A stretch of DNA of 64,000 nt from an uncultured Collinsella sp. (GCA_900541685.1 UQKM01000001.1:186001-250000), one strand, 5' to 3'. Counted from the first letter of the stretch, positions 8,934 through 18,490 are shown. Notes: generated by a model not told the origin, from the sequence alone. A program made the numbers and translations.

Positions 8934-9923
8934 ATGGATCAGGACAAGACAACCGTGATGGGCGGCTACGGTTCCGCGCAGGCTGGCGATAGCGCCGATG
9001 CGACCCGCGTTGTTCCCAACCCCGGTTATACCGACCCCGCCGCGACGCAGCCTTCTGCCGAGCCAACCCGGGTTATGGGCTATGGCGACACAGCGCGGGA
9101 TTCTTATGCCGTATCTTCGCAAGGCCCCTATGGCAACGCAGCTCCGGACCCGTTTGATTACGCGCCGCAGGATTCTTATGCCGCCTCGACGCCGAATCCC
9201 TATGATGACCTGCCGCAAAATCCCATTCCGCAGCCTCAGCAGACGACGTATATGCCTCGCACGGCGCAGTCTCGCTACGAGTCGCGCGAGCCGTATCGCG
9301 AGTACCCCAAGTCGATTCCGCAATATGGCGAGGACGAGGAGAAGAAGCCGTCGCGTTCGTCGAGCGTGATCAAGAAGATCCTCATCGTGCTGGCGATCTT
9401 CTTTGCGCTGTCGGTTGTGTTTGCCATTGTGTCGGGCATGCTCAACAAGCGAGGGAGTTCAACGGCTGATACCGCTGCCGAGCAAACCGAGTCCGCCTCG
9501 TCTAGCACCGTCGATCTGAGCGATATCCCGGGGCAGTACTGGTCCAACGCCAAGAAGCTCCTCAAGTCGCGCGGCGCCAATCTTTCGAATGCCGTGGTCC
9601 TGACTGATGATGGCTCAACGCCCGTCATCGATGCCAACTGGATCGTTTCTTCTGCTTACTATAACGACAGCGGCAACCTCGAAATTCAGCTCACGCACAA
9701 GAACAGCTCGGGCAACTCGTCCGGCGGCCAAAGCGGTACCGACAGCTCGAGCTCCAATACGCTGGAGGACTTGAGCAACAAGGCACAGGAGTTGGGAGAC
9801 AAAGCGCAAGAGCTGGGCGACACGGCGCAGAACCTGGGCGACACCGCTCAGAACCTGGGTGATATGGCGACGGATGCCTGGAACGCACTGCAAAACGGCA
9901 TCTCGGGCGCGCAGGGAAACTAG
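8934..9923 (+). CDS. Single-pass membrane protein with a PASTA-like extracellular domain
   Basis: A 329-residue protein of unknown function. Residues 1-140 are a Gln/Pro/Tyr-rich, low-complexity cytoplasmic region with repeated DSYA and PNPYD motifs. A transmembrane helix follows (about 143-170, IKKILIVLAIFFALSVVFAI). The outer part contains a PASTA-like segment (DIPGQYWSNAKKLLKSRG, about 197-215), then a Ser/Gly linker and a seven-residue repeat (AQELGDK, AQELGDT, AQNLGDT twice) that should form a coiled coil. PASTA domains often sense peptidoglycan; the match here is by eye and partial. ATG start behind GGAAAGGAA. It ends 12 bases from the convergent CDF gene. Confidence 0.7.
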   Translation: MDQDKTTVMGGYGSAQAGDSADATRVVPNPGYTDPAATQPSAEPTRVMGYGDTARDSYAVSSQGPYGNAAPDPFDYAPQDSYAASTPNPYDDLPQNPIPQPQQTTYMPRTAQSRYESREPYREYPKSIPQYGEDEEKKPSRSSSVIKKILIVLAIFFALSVVFAIVSGMLNKRGSSTADTAAEQTESASSSTVDLSDIPGQYWSNAKKLLKSRGANLSNAVVLTDDGSTPVIDANWIVSSAYYNDSGNLEIQLTHKNSSGNSSGGQSGTDSSSSNTLEDLSNKAQELGDKAQELGDTAQNLGDTAQNLGDMATDAWNALQNGISGAQGN

Positions 9924-9935
9924 CTGTTAAGCGGG

Positions 9936-11117
9936 CTACAGTTGCTCGGCCGGACGCTCGGGCGAGCTAAAGCCCGAATCAAACGTGACGACGCACGAGA
10001 CGTCGGGCCGGCGCTCGTGCACGATGCGCGTGACGAGCTCCAGCAGCTCCTCGTCGGATATGTCAAAGCCGTCGGGACGCACCAGGTCAAACGAAACGAA
10101 CCCGTCGTGCTCGTGCAGGTCGTGGATGGAGAGCGCGGGGTCGATCTGCATGACGCCGCGCTTGACCCAGCCGCGTAGGTCGTCGCCGGTGGTGGCGATG
10201 GGGTCGCAGTGCAGCGTGATACCGATGCCCATCTGCCGTTTGATATCGTGCTCGATGGTGTCCAAAATCTCGTGGTGCTCAAATGCGTCGCCCTCGCCGG
10301 GCATCTCCACGTGGGCGCTGGCAAACTGACGACCGGGGCCGTAGTCGTGCACCATGAGGTCGTGTGTGCCCAAGACCTGGGGGTACGACATAATCCTGTC
10401 GCGGATTTCCTGGACGAGTTTGGGGTCGGGCGCTTGTCCTAACAGCGGGCTGATGGCGTCGCGCACCAGGCCCAGGCCGCTGATGCAGATGAAGATGCCC
10501 ACACCCAGGCCTGCCCAGCCATCGAGGTCAAAGCCGGTCGTCTGCGAAATAAGCGCCGCCACCAGGACCGAGCCCGAGGTGATGACGTCGTTTTTGGAGT
10601 CCTGTGCTGTGGCGATGAGCGTCTCCGAGTCGATGCGGTCGCCCAACGTGCGGTTGAACGCGGCCATCCAGAGCTTAACGAGCATGGACAAGACGAGGGC
10701 GGCTAAGGAGAGCACCGAATATGCAGTGGGGGAAGGCTTGATGATCTTAGTGACCGACTCGAGGATCAGGTTGATGCCGACGGCGCAAACCAGGACGGCG
10801 ACGAACAGACCGGCTAGGTACTCGTAGCGGCCGTGGCCATAGGGGTGGCCTTCGTCTGCCGGGCGGCTGGCAAGGCGGAACCCGAGCAGGCTTACGATGT
10901 TGCTCGAGGCATCGGAGAGGTTGTTGAAAGCGTCGGCGATGAGGGAGACGGAGCCGGCGAGCAGGCCCGCGATGCCCTTGGCCAGGCACAGCGTGATGTT
11001 GAGGCCAATGCAGACGAGGCTTGCGGAAAAGCCCGCGTTGGTGCGGCAAGATGCATCGACCGGCTCGCTCTCGCTGCCGGGAACAAGCGTATGTACCAGC
11101 CGATTTACAAATAGCAT
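9936..11117 (-). CDS. Cation diffusion facilitator (CDF) metal efflux transporter
   Basis: A 393-residue membrane exporter of Zn2+/Fe2+/Mn2+-type cations by proton antiport. The CDF fold is evident: helix II metal site ADAFNNLSDASSN, helix V region with AQDSKNDVITSG, GHPYGHGRYEYL between helices, and a cytoplasmic domain (HDLMVHDYGPGR, EILDTIEHDIKR) extended by roughly 90 residues beyond the usual length. The frame opens further upstream to 11276, but the ATG at 11117 follows a GAGGACG ribosome site and begins just before the first helix. An in-frame ATG at 11138 is a weaker choice. Confidence 0.9.
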   Translation of the reverse strand: MLFVNRLVHTLVPGSESEPVDASCRTNAGFSASLVCIGLNITLCLAKGIAGLLAGSVSLIADAFNNLSDASSNIVSLLGFRLASRPADEGHPYGHGRYEYLAGLFVAVLVCAVGINLILESVTKIIKPSPTAYSVLSLAALVLSMLVKLWMAAFNRTLGDRIDSETLIATAQDSKNDVITSGSVLVAALISQTTGFDLDGWAGLGVGIFICISGLGLVRDAISPLLGQAPDPKLVQEIRDRIMSYPQVLGTHDLMVHDYGPGRQFASAHVEMPGEGDAFEHHEILDTIEHDIKRQMGIGITLHCDPIATTGDDLRGWVKRGVMQIDPALSIHDLHEHDGFVSFDLVRPDGFDISDEELLELVTRIVHERRPDVSCVVTFDSGFSSPERPAEQL

Positions 11118-11288
11118 AGCGGTCGTCCTCACAATCATGTTTAAGGGGATAGTGTAGCTCGCGCGGGGGCGCCGTGCACCGATGCTCAGAAAATGCAGCA
11201 ATAGTCTGCCGGTGCTAACGAGCGAGCCTTCTCGTCTGCCTGGGTGGTCCATTTTGGGCCACATGGGTATGGGCATGTGCCTGTTTGC

Positions 11289-11307
11289 TCGACATACTTA
11301 ATGTCGA
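11289..11307. promoter_or_regulatory. Perfect 7-bp inverted repeat upstream of the zinc-ribbon gene
   Basis: TCGACAT-ACTTA-ATGTCGA lies 28 bases before the ATG of the downstream gene. The dyad and spacing fit a dimeric repressor operator near the promoter; no regulator can be named. Confidence 0.4.
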
Positions 11308-11334
11308 CAGCTTTGTGCAAAGGAGGACGTTTCC

Positions 11335-12672
11335 ATGGACGAGATGTTTGCCATTAAATGTCAAAACTGCGGCGGCCCTATGTACTCGCACCAAGCTAAG
11401 CGCAGCTTTGAGTGCGCTTATTGCGGTGCGGTCATTCCGTGGCAGGCTGATGCGGGGGAGCCCAAGAGCGCCCTGGGCATTCGCCATACGCCGTTGACGG
11501 TGGTGGATGGACTGCTCAAGCTCACGCATGTGTCGCAACTCGAGCGCCCGGAGGACCCGGACTGGTATTTCTTCAATTCGCACTGGCGCAATCAGTCGGT
11601 CCTGGAACATCTGCTGTGGGAGGATCGCGGCACGGCGCAGGAGTTCCAAGAGGCCACGCATGTGAGCATTCCTTGCCCCTTCTGTGGTGCGTCCTTTGAG
11701 GGCGAGTCGACCCAGCGCGTGTTTGAGTGCCCGTCCTGCGGCAACAAGATCGGCATTGCCGACCTGCTCAAGCCGGGGACGTTTAGCAAGCGCCTGACCA
11801 TGGGCGTAGGTGCGGAGTATGTGCCTGAGCAGGGTATTCCTTGCGAAATCTCGCCGCAGCAGGCACGTGCCAACGCGCTGCAGCTGGTGCGTCAGTATCC
11901 GGATGCCTTTGCCGGGCACGATGTAGAAGATGCGATCCAAAACGACATGATGCTCTTCTACTTCCCCATGGCGCTGGCGGACCTGCGCATGATGGCGAGC
12001 TTCCCGGGCAAGGGCCTGAGCAAGGAGACCCTGGTGTACTACGAGGTGCTCGACTGGGCATATCCCAGGGCAAACTACCTGGACGTTCGCCTCATGGGCA
12101 TTTTGGAGCCGTGGGACTTTGCCAAGGTCGGCCCGTTCGATCCCGCCATGCAGGAAGGCGACTTCCGCGTTGTCTCCGTCGATGCGTCTACCAAGGACCA
12201 GGTGGTCATTGATAAGTTGGCGCTCGACGTTGCGGGCAACGACGCCGAGGCGATACTGGGGCTCAATAAAAAGAGCATCCGCACCTGGGCGCGCAAGGCC
12301 CGCAAGCATAAGGACGGCCTGGTGATGGTGCCGGTCTACTTTGTCGATCGTCCGGCGACGGATGGCCGCGATGGCGAGCAGGTGCGCATTGCCGTAAACG
12401 GCCAGACGGGTCGTGCGGCCGCGGTGGTGTTTAGCGACAAGCGCGAAACGCATATCGTGGCGCCGCTCAGTCCGAGCCTGCATCTGTCCGGTGAGAGCAC
12501 CGTACACGCCACACCCGTCGAGGTCAAATATGTTAAATCGCCGTTCCTATACCAGATCGTGCGCCGTGGAGACGGCGAGCAACCGCGCCAGGTTGCAGCC
12601 GCCGTCGAGGGTTCCTACCGAGAGGAGAAGCCCAAACGCAAGGGCTTGTTCGCTGCGATCTTTGGTAAGTAG
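11335..12672 (+). CDS. Protein with two N-terminal zinc ribbons, unknown function
   Basis: A 445-residue cytoplasmic protein. Two similar four-cysteine zinc ribbons are seen: CQNCGGPMYSHQAKRSFECAYC-type near residue 9 and CPFCG...FECPSCG near 118-141. The middle holds an acidic alpha/beta region, and the C terminus is basic (EKPKRKGLFAAIFGK). No catalytic motif or membrane helix is visible. The start is a clear ATG after AAAGGAGGACG. It is preceded by a palindromic repeat and by a TGGGCCACATGGG segment (about 11254) resembling the motif upstream of the two lipoprotein genes. I do not recognise the family. Confidence 0.75.
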   Translation: MDEMFAIKCQNCGGPMYSHQAKRSFECAYCGAVIPWQADAGEPKSALGIRHTPLTVVDGLLKLTHVSQLERPEDPDWYFFNSHWRNQSVLEHLLWEDRGTAQEFQEATHVSIPCPFCGASFEGESTQRVFECPSCGNKIGIADLLKPGTFSKRLTMGVGAEYVPEQGIPCEISPQQARANALQLVRQYPDAFAGHDVEDAIQNDMMLFYFPMALADLRMMASFPGKGLSKETLVYYEVLDWAYPRANYLDVRLMGILEPWDFAKVGPFDPAMQEGDFRVVSVDASTKDQVVIDKLALDVAGNDAEAILGLNKKSIRTWARKARKHKDGLVMVPVYFVDRPATDGRDGEQVRIAVNGQTGRAAAVVFSDKRETHIVAPLSPSLHLSGESTVHATPVEVKYVKSPFLYQIVRRGDGEQPRQVAAAVEGSYREEKPKRKGLFAAIFGK

Positions 12673-12851
12673 GGGAGTGGTGCCGGTTGGCTCGCGAGAG
12701 TGCGCAACATCCCGCCCGTGATGGCAGATGTAAATAAACGGTGGAACGGCTGTAAAAGAGTCTTGCCACTGGGTAAAATCAGGATGTGCCGCGGAACCCG
12801 CTCCTCAGCTACTCAAACTTCGGAGACGCGGGCAACGCAGGTATTATCGTC

Positions 12852-12878
12852 AAAAGGGTCGGTTGCAGCCGGCCCTTT
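12852..12878 (-). terminator. Hairpin terminator serving the small minus-strand gene
   Basis: AAAGGG-t-CGG (12853-12862) pairs with CCG-g-CCCTTT (12869-12878) around one mismatch. On the minus strand it is followed by TTTTGACG. It is nearly symmetrical and could also stop plus-strand transcription. Confidence 0.5.
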
Positions 12879-12900
12879 GCATGACTCCCTTCGCTATCCG

Positions 12901-12993
12901 TTACTGCTTATATTCCCGCCAGATCGAGTAGAGGTTCCGGACGATGCCGGTTACATACATCGAGAGGCGCAGGATTTCAAGAAACAAGTTCAT
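12901..12993 (-). CDS. Possible 30-residue peptide
   Basis: A short frame encodes MNLFLEILRLSMYVTGIVRN followed by LYSIWREYKQ and a stop. An ATG follows GGGGTGAAGCCT, a plausible ribosome site, and a terminator hairpin lies 23 bases past the stop. The peptide is amphipathic, with aliphatic/aromatic residues and a charged C-terminal end. A candidate promoter on the opposite strand (TTCGGA, 17 bases, TATTAT at about 12842) would give an RNA antisense to this gene's 3' part, which recalls type I toxin-antitoxin loci such as TxpA/RatA. This is inference only; coding status is unproven. Confidence 0.4.
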   Translation of the reverse strand: MNLFLEILRLSMYVTGIVRNLYSIWREYKQ

Positions 12994-13132
12994 AGGCTTC
13001 ACCCCAATCGGAGATCGGAGCGTTGCCCGCAGGTGGATTCCGCGGCAGGCATAATTCTACCTCACGGGCCGCGGTGGAGGATAGCCGGCCCACTGGTTTT
13101 GAGCAGTGTCGATCTAACGGGCAATCAAGCCT

Positions 13133-13354
13133 CTAGTTCTCTTTGAATTGGGCAAGCATCTGCCCGAAGAAGCTTAGTTCGGATGGCTCATAAATGAGCG
13201 AGCCGCCATCTTCGGTCCGGTAGACCCCGCAGGGGAGGTGACGCCCGTCGGGGAGGACATAAAGGTTTTCTTCCTCCCTCAGTCCCGTTGGGAGTATCGG
13301 GGTCTCGTTTTCGTCCATTTGGAACTCATCGATATTCGCGATCTTCCTATCCAT
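13133..13354 (-). CDS. Small acidic protein downstream of the ADP-ribosylglycohydrolase gene
   Basis: A 73-residue protein of unknown function, rich in Glu/Asp, with a predicted beta pattern (NLYVLPDGRHLPCGVYRTEDGGSLIYEPSELSFFG). A strong GTAGGAGGCATC ribosome site precedes the ATG, which supports real coding. It begins 32 bases after the stop of the DraG-family gene on the same strand, so the two are probably cotranscribed and may act together. Confidence 0.65.
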   Translation of the reverse strand: MDRKIANIDEFQMDENETPILPTGLREEENLYVLPDGRHLPCGVYRTEDGGSLIYEPSELSFFGQMLAQFKEN

Positions 13355-13386
13355 GATGCCTCCTACCTTATTTCTTGAATGGCGCC

Positions 13387-14175
13387 CTAAAACAAGCAGT
13401 TCTCAATCAGCTCTTTTCCGCGTAGGGCGTCGACCCACTCCTGCGGAATTGCATCGATGCCGTAGGCCGTGCCGGCGAGCGCACCTGCGACAGCTGCGGT
13501 GGTGTCGGTGTCGTCGCCCAGGTTGACGGCGGCAAGTGCGCACTCTTCGTAGCTGTTAGTGTTGACGAAGCACCAGGTGGCTGCCTTAAGCGTGTCACGC
13601 ACGAAGCCGCCGGACCTGATTCCCTGCTCCGGTATGCTTTTCAGCTGGAGCGCCCACGAGGGAAGTGTGCCATTCAGCACGTCTCTCATCAGCTCGACAA
13701 ATATGACGCATGCGTCGGTCGACGTTCTGTGGGCGTGCGTAATGGCGGAGACCTCGCAGATCTCCTCGTCTGTTGCATCGGTGAACGCCAGGGGAGCGAT
13801 GCGCATGAGCGATCCGTTGCCATTGTCGCGCTCGCCGGAGCCTCCTTTGCCGGTGCGCAGGGCGCGGGCGGTCGTACCGCCGTAATCGAAAACGCCGTCG
13901 ATCGTATACTCGCCACGGGCAATCCAGCTTACGAACTTGTCGCGCATGTCCGCGGTGTCGATGTGCCCGAGCTCCCTAATCGAGTCGCAGGTAGCAAGCG
14001 TCATAGATGTGTCGTCGCTCCAGGTGCCGGCGGGTTGCCCATGCGTGCCGTAGCCGATCATGTCCGTGCATTCGAACGTACCGCGGGGCCTGAACTCGTA
14101 GGGAACGCCCAGCGCGTCACCGACGGCAAGCCCATAGATGCAGTCGCGCAGTGTTGTTTTCGGTCTGTCTGTCAT
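13387..14175 (-). CDS. ADP-ribosylglycohydrolase (DraG family)
   Basis: A 262-residue hydrolase expected to remove ADP-ribose from a modified target using two metal ions. Family signatures are clear: GLAVGDALGVPYEF at the N terminus, TWSDDTSMTLA (metal ligands), NGNGSLMR, and the C-terminal NLGDDTDTTAAVAGALAGTAYG. Length is close to the single-domain norm. ATG after GAGGAGCTTTCC. No cognate ADP-ribosyltransferase is visible in the window; its target could be a protein, a nucleic acid or a metabolite. Confidence 0.92.
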   Translation of the reverse strand: MTDRPKTTLRDCIYGLAVGDALGVPYEFRPRGTFECTDMIGYGTHGQPAGTWSDDTSMTLATCDSIRELGHIDTADMRDKFVSWIARGEYTIDGVFDYGGTTARALRTGKGGSGERDNGNGSLMRIAPLAFTDATDEEICEVSAITHAHRTSTDACVIFVELMRDVLNGTLPSWALQLKSIPEQGIRSGGFVRDTLKAATWCFVNTNSYEECALAAVNLGDDTDTTAAVAGALAGTAYGIDAIPQEWVDALRGKELIENCLF

Positions 14176-14238
14176 GGAAAGCTCCTCTTATCCCGGGTGA
14201 TGTGGAGCGCCGTCGGGGGTATCGGTCGCAACGTGCCG

Positions 14239-15265
14239 CTACCCTTGCGCTTCGCCATTAGTCGCTTCGTTGATGGCGCGGTACTCGGCACTCAGCTCGC
14301 GCGCCAGCTCTTCCTTGCTTGGAAGATACGGCAGGTATTTGGCGGCAAACACCTGGTCGTTGTCTTCGGGCAGCGTGTACTCGACGATCGAATCGCTTTT
14401 GTCCGCGCAGAGCACGATGCCTATGGGCGGATTGTCGCCTTCGTTCATGAGCTCGCGCGTGTAGTAGTTCACATACATTTGCATCTGGCCCAGGTCCTGG
14501 TGCGTAAGATCGTCCGTCTTAAGGTCGATGAGCACGAAACAGCGCATCAGATAGTTGTAAAACACAAGGTCAATATAGAAATGGCGCCCATCAAAGGTGA
14601 TGCGCCTTTGGCGCGCCTCGAAAGCGAAACCACGGCCAAGCTCCAGCAGGAACTTCTGAAGATGCGTGATGAGCGCCTGCTCTAGATCGCTCTCGCGAAA
14701 CGCAGTATCGTCCGAGAAACCTAAAAACTCCAGTACATATGGGTCGCGGATGATATCCTCGGGGAGACGAGCCGGGGCGCTCTTTTGGATTTCCTGGGTG
14801 ACGGCCTCCTTGTCCTTGCTGGCAAGCAGGCGCTCGCGGAACATGGTGTTGATCTGGCGCTCGAGCTGACGCGTGCTCCAGCGAGAATCGGCACATTCGT
14901 TCATGTACCATGTTCGAGCATCAGGGTCGGTTATACGCGATAACCTGCGGTAATGTGTCCAATTCAATTCAGAACGCAAGATAAAACTGACGCATGTATC
15001 TTAAGCTTCTGGCGTTGAAGCCTCTGCCAAAATCCTTAGTCAATCTAACGGCAAGTTCGTCGATCAGTGCATCGCCATACTTGGCGCGCTCCTCTCCGCC
15101 CTGTTCATCAACAATACTCTTGCCGATCTCCCAATATGCCTCAACCATCGCAAAGTTAACGGCGGTATAGGCCTTGTCGCGAGCGGCGTTGAGAATCGAG
15201 GAAACCTGCTTGTAAAAAACTTCTGGCACGATTGCCGATTCCCCGCGGTTTGCCAGTTCACTCAT
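14239..15265 (-). pseudogene. Broken YhcG/DUF1016-type PDDEXK nuclease
   Basis: Two overlapping frames encode the two halves of one protein. The N-terminal half (15265 down to 14969) ends LRYMRQFYLAF then stop. The C-terminal half (from 14979) begins RSELNWTHYRRLSRITDPDA and carries the nuclease core (HFYIDLVFYNYLMRCFVLIDLKTDDL). In intact relatives several residues separate FYLAF and RSELNW. Both sides of the junction share CTTGCGTTC, so a deletion between short direct repeats would explain the missing residues and the frameshift. The family has been linked to DNA processing and defence. Start of the N-terminal part (ATG 15265) is uncertain. Confidence 0.75.
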
Positions 15266-15432
15266 CAATATCGCCCGACTTTCCTCTTGAGGACGCATCT
15301 TTATTGCATTTAGTTTAAAGACTCGTACGGACACGAATCGCTGCGCTGTCTGGCAACTTCGCATGGGGGCCTTGCGGTGACTAAAATTTGGCAATAGAGA
15401 CAGTTTTCACGAACCCCATGGGAGTGACATAC

Positions 15433-15702
15433 ATGGACAACAACACCTTGCTGTTTCAGGACAAGGGCTCGGGTAGGTTTAAAGACGTCAAGATCTACCC
15501 CAACCGTATCGAGGTGCTCAGGAAGGGCACTTTCGGCGGCAAGCACACCGAGATTGTCTATCTTAAGGACATCACGGGCGTCAATAGAATCAAAGGCCGT
15601 GATGTTTTTCTGCGCAATCGACTGTTGACCGCTTGCGTCTTTAGCCTGAGTAGCCGTGCGAAGGCCCAGGAATTTGTGAACGCGCTGAACATGGTGATGT
15701 AG
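15433..15702 (+). CDS. Small PH-like domain protein
   Basis: An 89-residue cytoplasmic protein made mostly of beta strands with a C-terminal helix (SSRAKAQEFVNALNMVM), a pattern seen in bacterial PH-like domains. The frame is open back to 15388, but the ATG at 15433 follows GGGAGTGACATAC and gives a compact domain (DNNTLLFQDKGSGRFKDVKI). Specific ligand unknown. Confidence 0.65.
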   Translation: MDNNTLLFQDKGSGRFKDVKIYPNRIEVLRKGTFGGKHTEIVYLKDITGVNRIKGRDVFLRNRLLTACVFSLSSRAKAQEFVNALNMVM

Positions 15703-15726
15703 CCGATAACGGCGTTCGGTCCAAGG

Positions 15727-15765
15727 TAAAAATCGGGGCGCAGAACGGTATTCTGCGCCCCGATT
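15727..15765 (-). terminator. Strong intrinsic terminator between convergent genes
   Basis: A perfect 15-bp stem (15731-15745 with 15751-15765, arm AATCGGGGCGCAGAA) with a 5-base loop. On the minus strand the stem is followed by TTTTT, ending the PI-PLC locus; the plus strand gene at 15702 may use the same stem. Confidence 0.85.
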
Positions 15766-15794
15766 GAGTTGATGCGCCCAAAAAACTGGCTTGC

Positions 15795-18287
15795 CTATTC
15801 GTTAACGTCCTCGGTATTGTCGCGGTCACTGGCAAGCATTGCTGCGCCGGCGACCGTCGTCGCTACGGCGGCGGCAGCGAGCCCGGCGGCAACGCCAGAA
15901 CCGTCGCCCGTGTTGGCGAGCTTTCCGCCCGAGCTCTTGCCCTGGTCTCTCTTGTTGCCCTTGCCGTTCTTGTCGGCGCTGCCTGCGTTGGAACCCGTGC
16001 CGCTGCCGTTGCCGCCCGCACTGCCCGAGGCCGCTACGGTAAAGCTTGCGGCTCCGTCGCTGGCGAGCGTGTAGTTCTGCGCCGCGTCGCCCAAAAGGCC
16101 TTTCGCGCGCACCCAGTACGTCCCTGCGGTAAATGCCTCGCCCTCGACCATTGCCGTGCCCGGAGCGCCGTCCGCGTCGTGCGCAAACTCGAGCTGGGCC
16201 GTGCAGGCATCGGTTTCGAGCTTGCCCTCGAGTGATGCCGCAATCTTGGCGCGCACGTCTTCGCCGGCCTTAAGGCCTTCGAGCCCCTCAAAATGGGGCG
16301 TCAACGCGCGCGGATCGATATCGATGGGCACGGAGCCCCGCAGCTCCGTAACGGTCTCGTTGCCCAAGGCGTCGACATCAACGTATTCGATGGCAAATGC
16401 ACGGCCCGAAGCCGCCACGTTGAGTACGTTGCTGCTGTCGACGAGACGGAAATGACCCTCGCCAACGGTCTTGCCATCCTGGAGTGAGGCATCGCTCAGC
16501 GAGTCGCCGTATGTCATGCGCATACGGGTCGGGAGGTAGTACGAAGCCGACTGCGTGTGCTTCGTATCGTAATTGTAATTGCGCTGGTAGATGCTCCGTG
16601 CCAGTGCCGCATCAACAAAGTCGGATGCGATGATGCCAATGTGCTTGAGGTAATCTGACTTTGTGTTCCTCGTTGCCGCTGGGGTTGATGTACGGGCTCT
16701 TATTCAGATGCTCGTTGACTACTCGTGCCGAGGTAAAAGGATTGCCTCCGTGCGACAAGCCCGTGCAGCTGGTGTAGTTGATAGACCAGCAACGCTCCTG
16801 CGCTTGCACCTTGGCCCCGCCATCGTCCACGACGTCCACCTTGTTGCGCGTGCGCCCGGTCGTTTCCTTCAGTGCATTATCGACCCAGCTGAGCTTGTCG
16901 GTTCCCGTGAGTTTGTACTTGTCCTGGGCGTATACCTTGGTGCAATAGGGCTCTTTGTCGCCTGTTTCCCCCGCGGCTTCAAAGCCCCGCGCGTCTTGGA
17001 CGAGACACATAGTGGTGCTGTCGGAGTGAGTCTTGATCTTGTCATCCCATTCGGTAAGGTCGAGGCCCCACGTATGGCCGCTTACACTGTTGCCGGCGAG
17101 CCTAAATCGACGCAGCAGAACAATCTTTCCGCGCACCTCGTGTAGCGTGGGAACGCGGCTCGATGTGTAGAACAGGTTGGGGTTATCGGCCATAACCTTG
17201 GCGAAGGCCGTCGTTATGCTTTCGTCGGTAGCCTCATCGTTGCCGCGCGATGCGAGCATGATGAGCGCTTCTGACGGGTTTTCGTTCAAAAACGTTTTGA
17301 AGTACCCGATGACATCGGAGAGATGCAGATAGTTCCCGTCTTTTTTGAGTAGGTAGAAAATCCCGTGGTCGATACCGGGGTCGTCGCCCTTTCCGAGTCG
17401 GATATCAAAATAGCGGATTCCCTCGAGCAACTGCGTGGGAATGTAATCCTGCTGGCATTTTACTTGCGAGGATTGGGGCTCAGTGTCGTTGTCCACGCTG
17501 CAGGTGCCCGAATCGTGCGTACCCGGGATGCTCAGCTCGTCGAGGAACTTGTTGTCGTCGACGTATTTCATCCACATGGCCCATCGACGTAGCTGCTGTA
17601 CGTGATCCAGTCGAGGCTGCTAACCGTGGCATCGTTCTTTTTCATGTCGTAACCGATAAGTTCGAGCTCCCACGGAATGCTCTTACTCTTATGGCAGATC
17701 TTATTGTTGTCCTGGTCTTTGCCGTTCGATTCTATTGCCAAGTACTTAATGTCTTTTTTCTCGGTTTCTTTCTCGACCGTGCGGTCTCGGATGATATAGG
17801 TTCCGTTTGATTGGCGCTCGAACGCAAAAGCGCGGCTGGGCTTGTTGTCATACTCGCCGCCCCATACGTGGATGACCTTTCCATCTTTGTCCGAGTCGTC
17901 GTCGACCGACCAAATGCTGTAGCCCGTCTTTTTATGCTCTTCGAAATTGAGCAAGGTGCGGATAGCATACCAGTTTGTATCGTCATTCTTGGTCGTTACG
18001 TTCTCAAGGATGAGCTTGCTGGACGTGCCGTCGTTAAACAGGTGGCAGACGTTGCCGCGAACGTTGCCGTCTTGGTTGACGCTCGCGGTGCGAAAATAGC
18101 CCGCGGGGCGAAGGCGAATGACGAAATTACCGAGGTGCTCCGCCGGTTTGGGCGTGTCGTCTGCAAATGCCGCTCGCAGGGGAATGCCCGGTGCCGCGGT
18201 TTCTGGCAGGCTTGCAAGCGGCGACAGCGCCGCAAGACCTAAGCCCAGCGTAAATGCTCGGCGGCTGATGGCATGGTGTTCGGTCAT
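15795..18287 (-). pseudogene. Surface-anchored PI-PLC-like protein broken by two frameshifts
   Basis: Three frames join into one secreted protein. From 18287 comes a Tat-type signal (SRRAFTLGLGLAALSP, cleavage likely after AFA) and a beta-rich ricin-like region, ending at WITYSSYVDG. At about 17570 the frame shifts into the PI-PLC X domain (MWMKYVDDNKFLDELSIPGT, then HDSGT and IRYFDIRLG catalytic segments). At about 16660 it shifts again: past EEHK the other frame continues SDYLKHIGIIASDFVDAALA, down to a repeat-like stalk and an LANTG sorting-like motif, a hydrophobic helix and a short tail. Restoring one base at each junction gives a continuous protein of about 830 residues. Lost function or two assembly errors are the alternatives. 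Confidence 0.8.
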
Positions 18288-18490
18288 AACTCCTCCATTC
18301 GCAGCGTGCGGTTATGCGATAGTTTTGGTCACTATACTGCCCAGATGTTTAAAGATGCTGGTTTAATTGTCTGCGCGGCGCAATAAATCGGTGGGCGGAC
18401 GTGTTGAGGTGTTTGTCGTTTTCGTACTGTTGCCACATTTGGGGCGGTTCCGGCGTCCGGCACCCTCGCGTTCGCCGGCTACCGGCATAA

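Noticed and set aside
12700..13146. 148-codon plus-strand frame in the gap after the zinc-ribbon gene
   Set aside because: No ribosome site, Arg/Ser/Pro-rich nonsense-like translation, crosses a hairpin and the antisense small gene.
14969..14979. Translational coupling of two separate YhcG genes
   Set aside because: Both halves are parts of one known domain order with residues missing at the junction, which fits a broken gene better.
16655..17580. Programmed frameshifting in the PI-PLC locus
   Set aside because: No slippery heptamer and downstream pseudoknot were seen, and two separate shifts would be needed.
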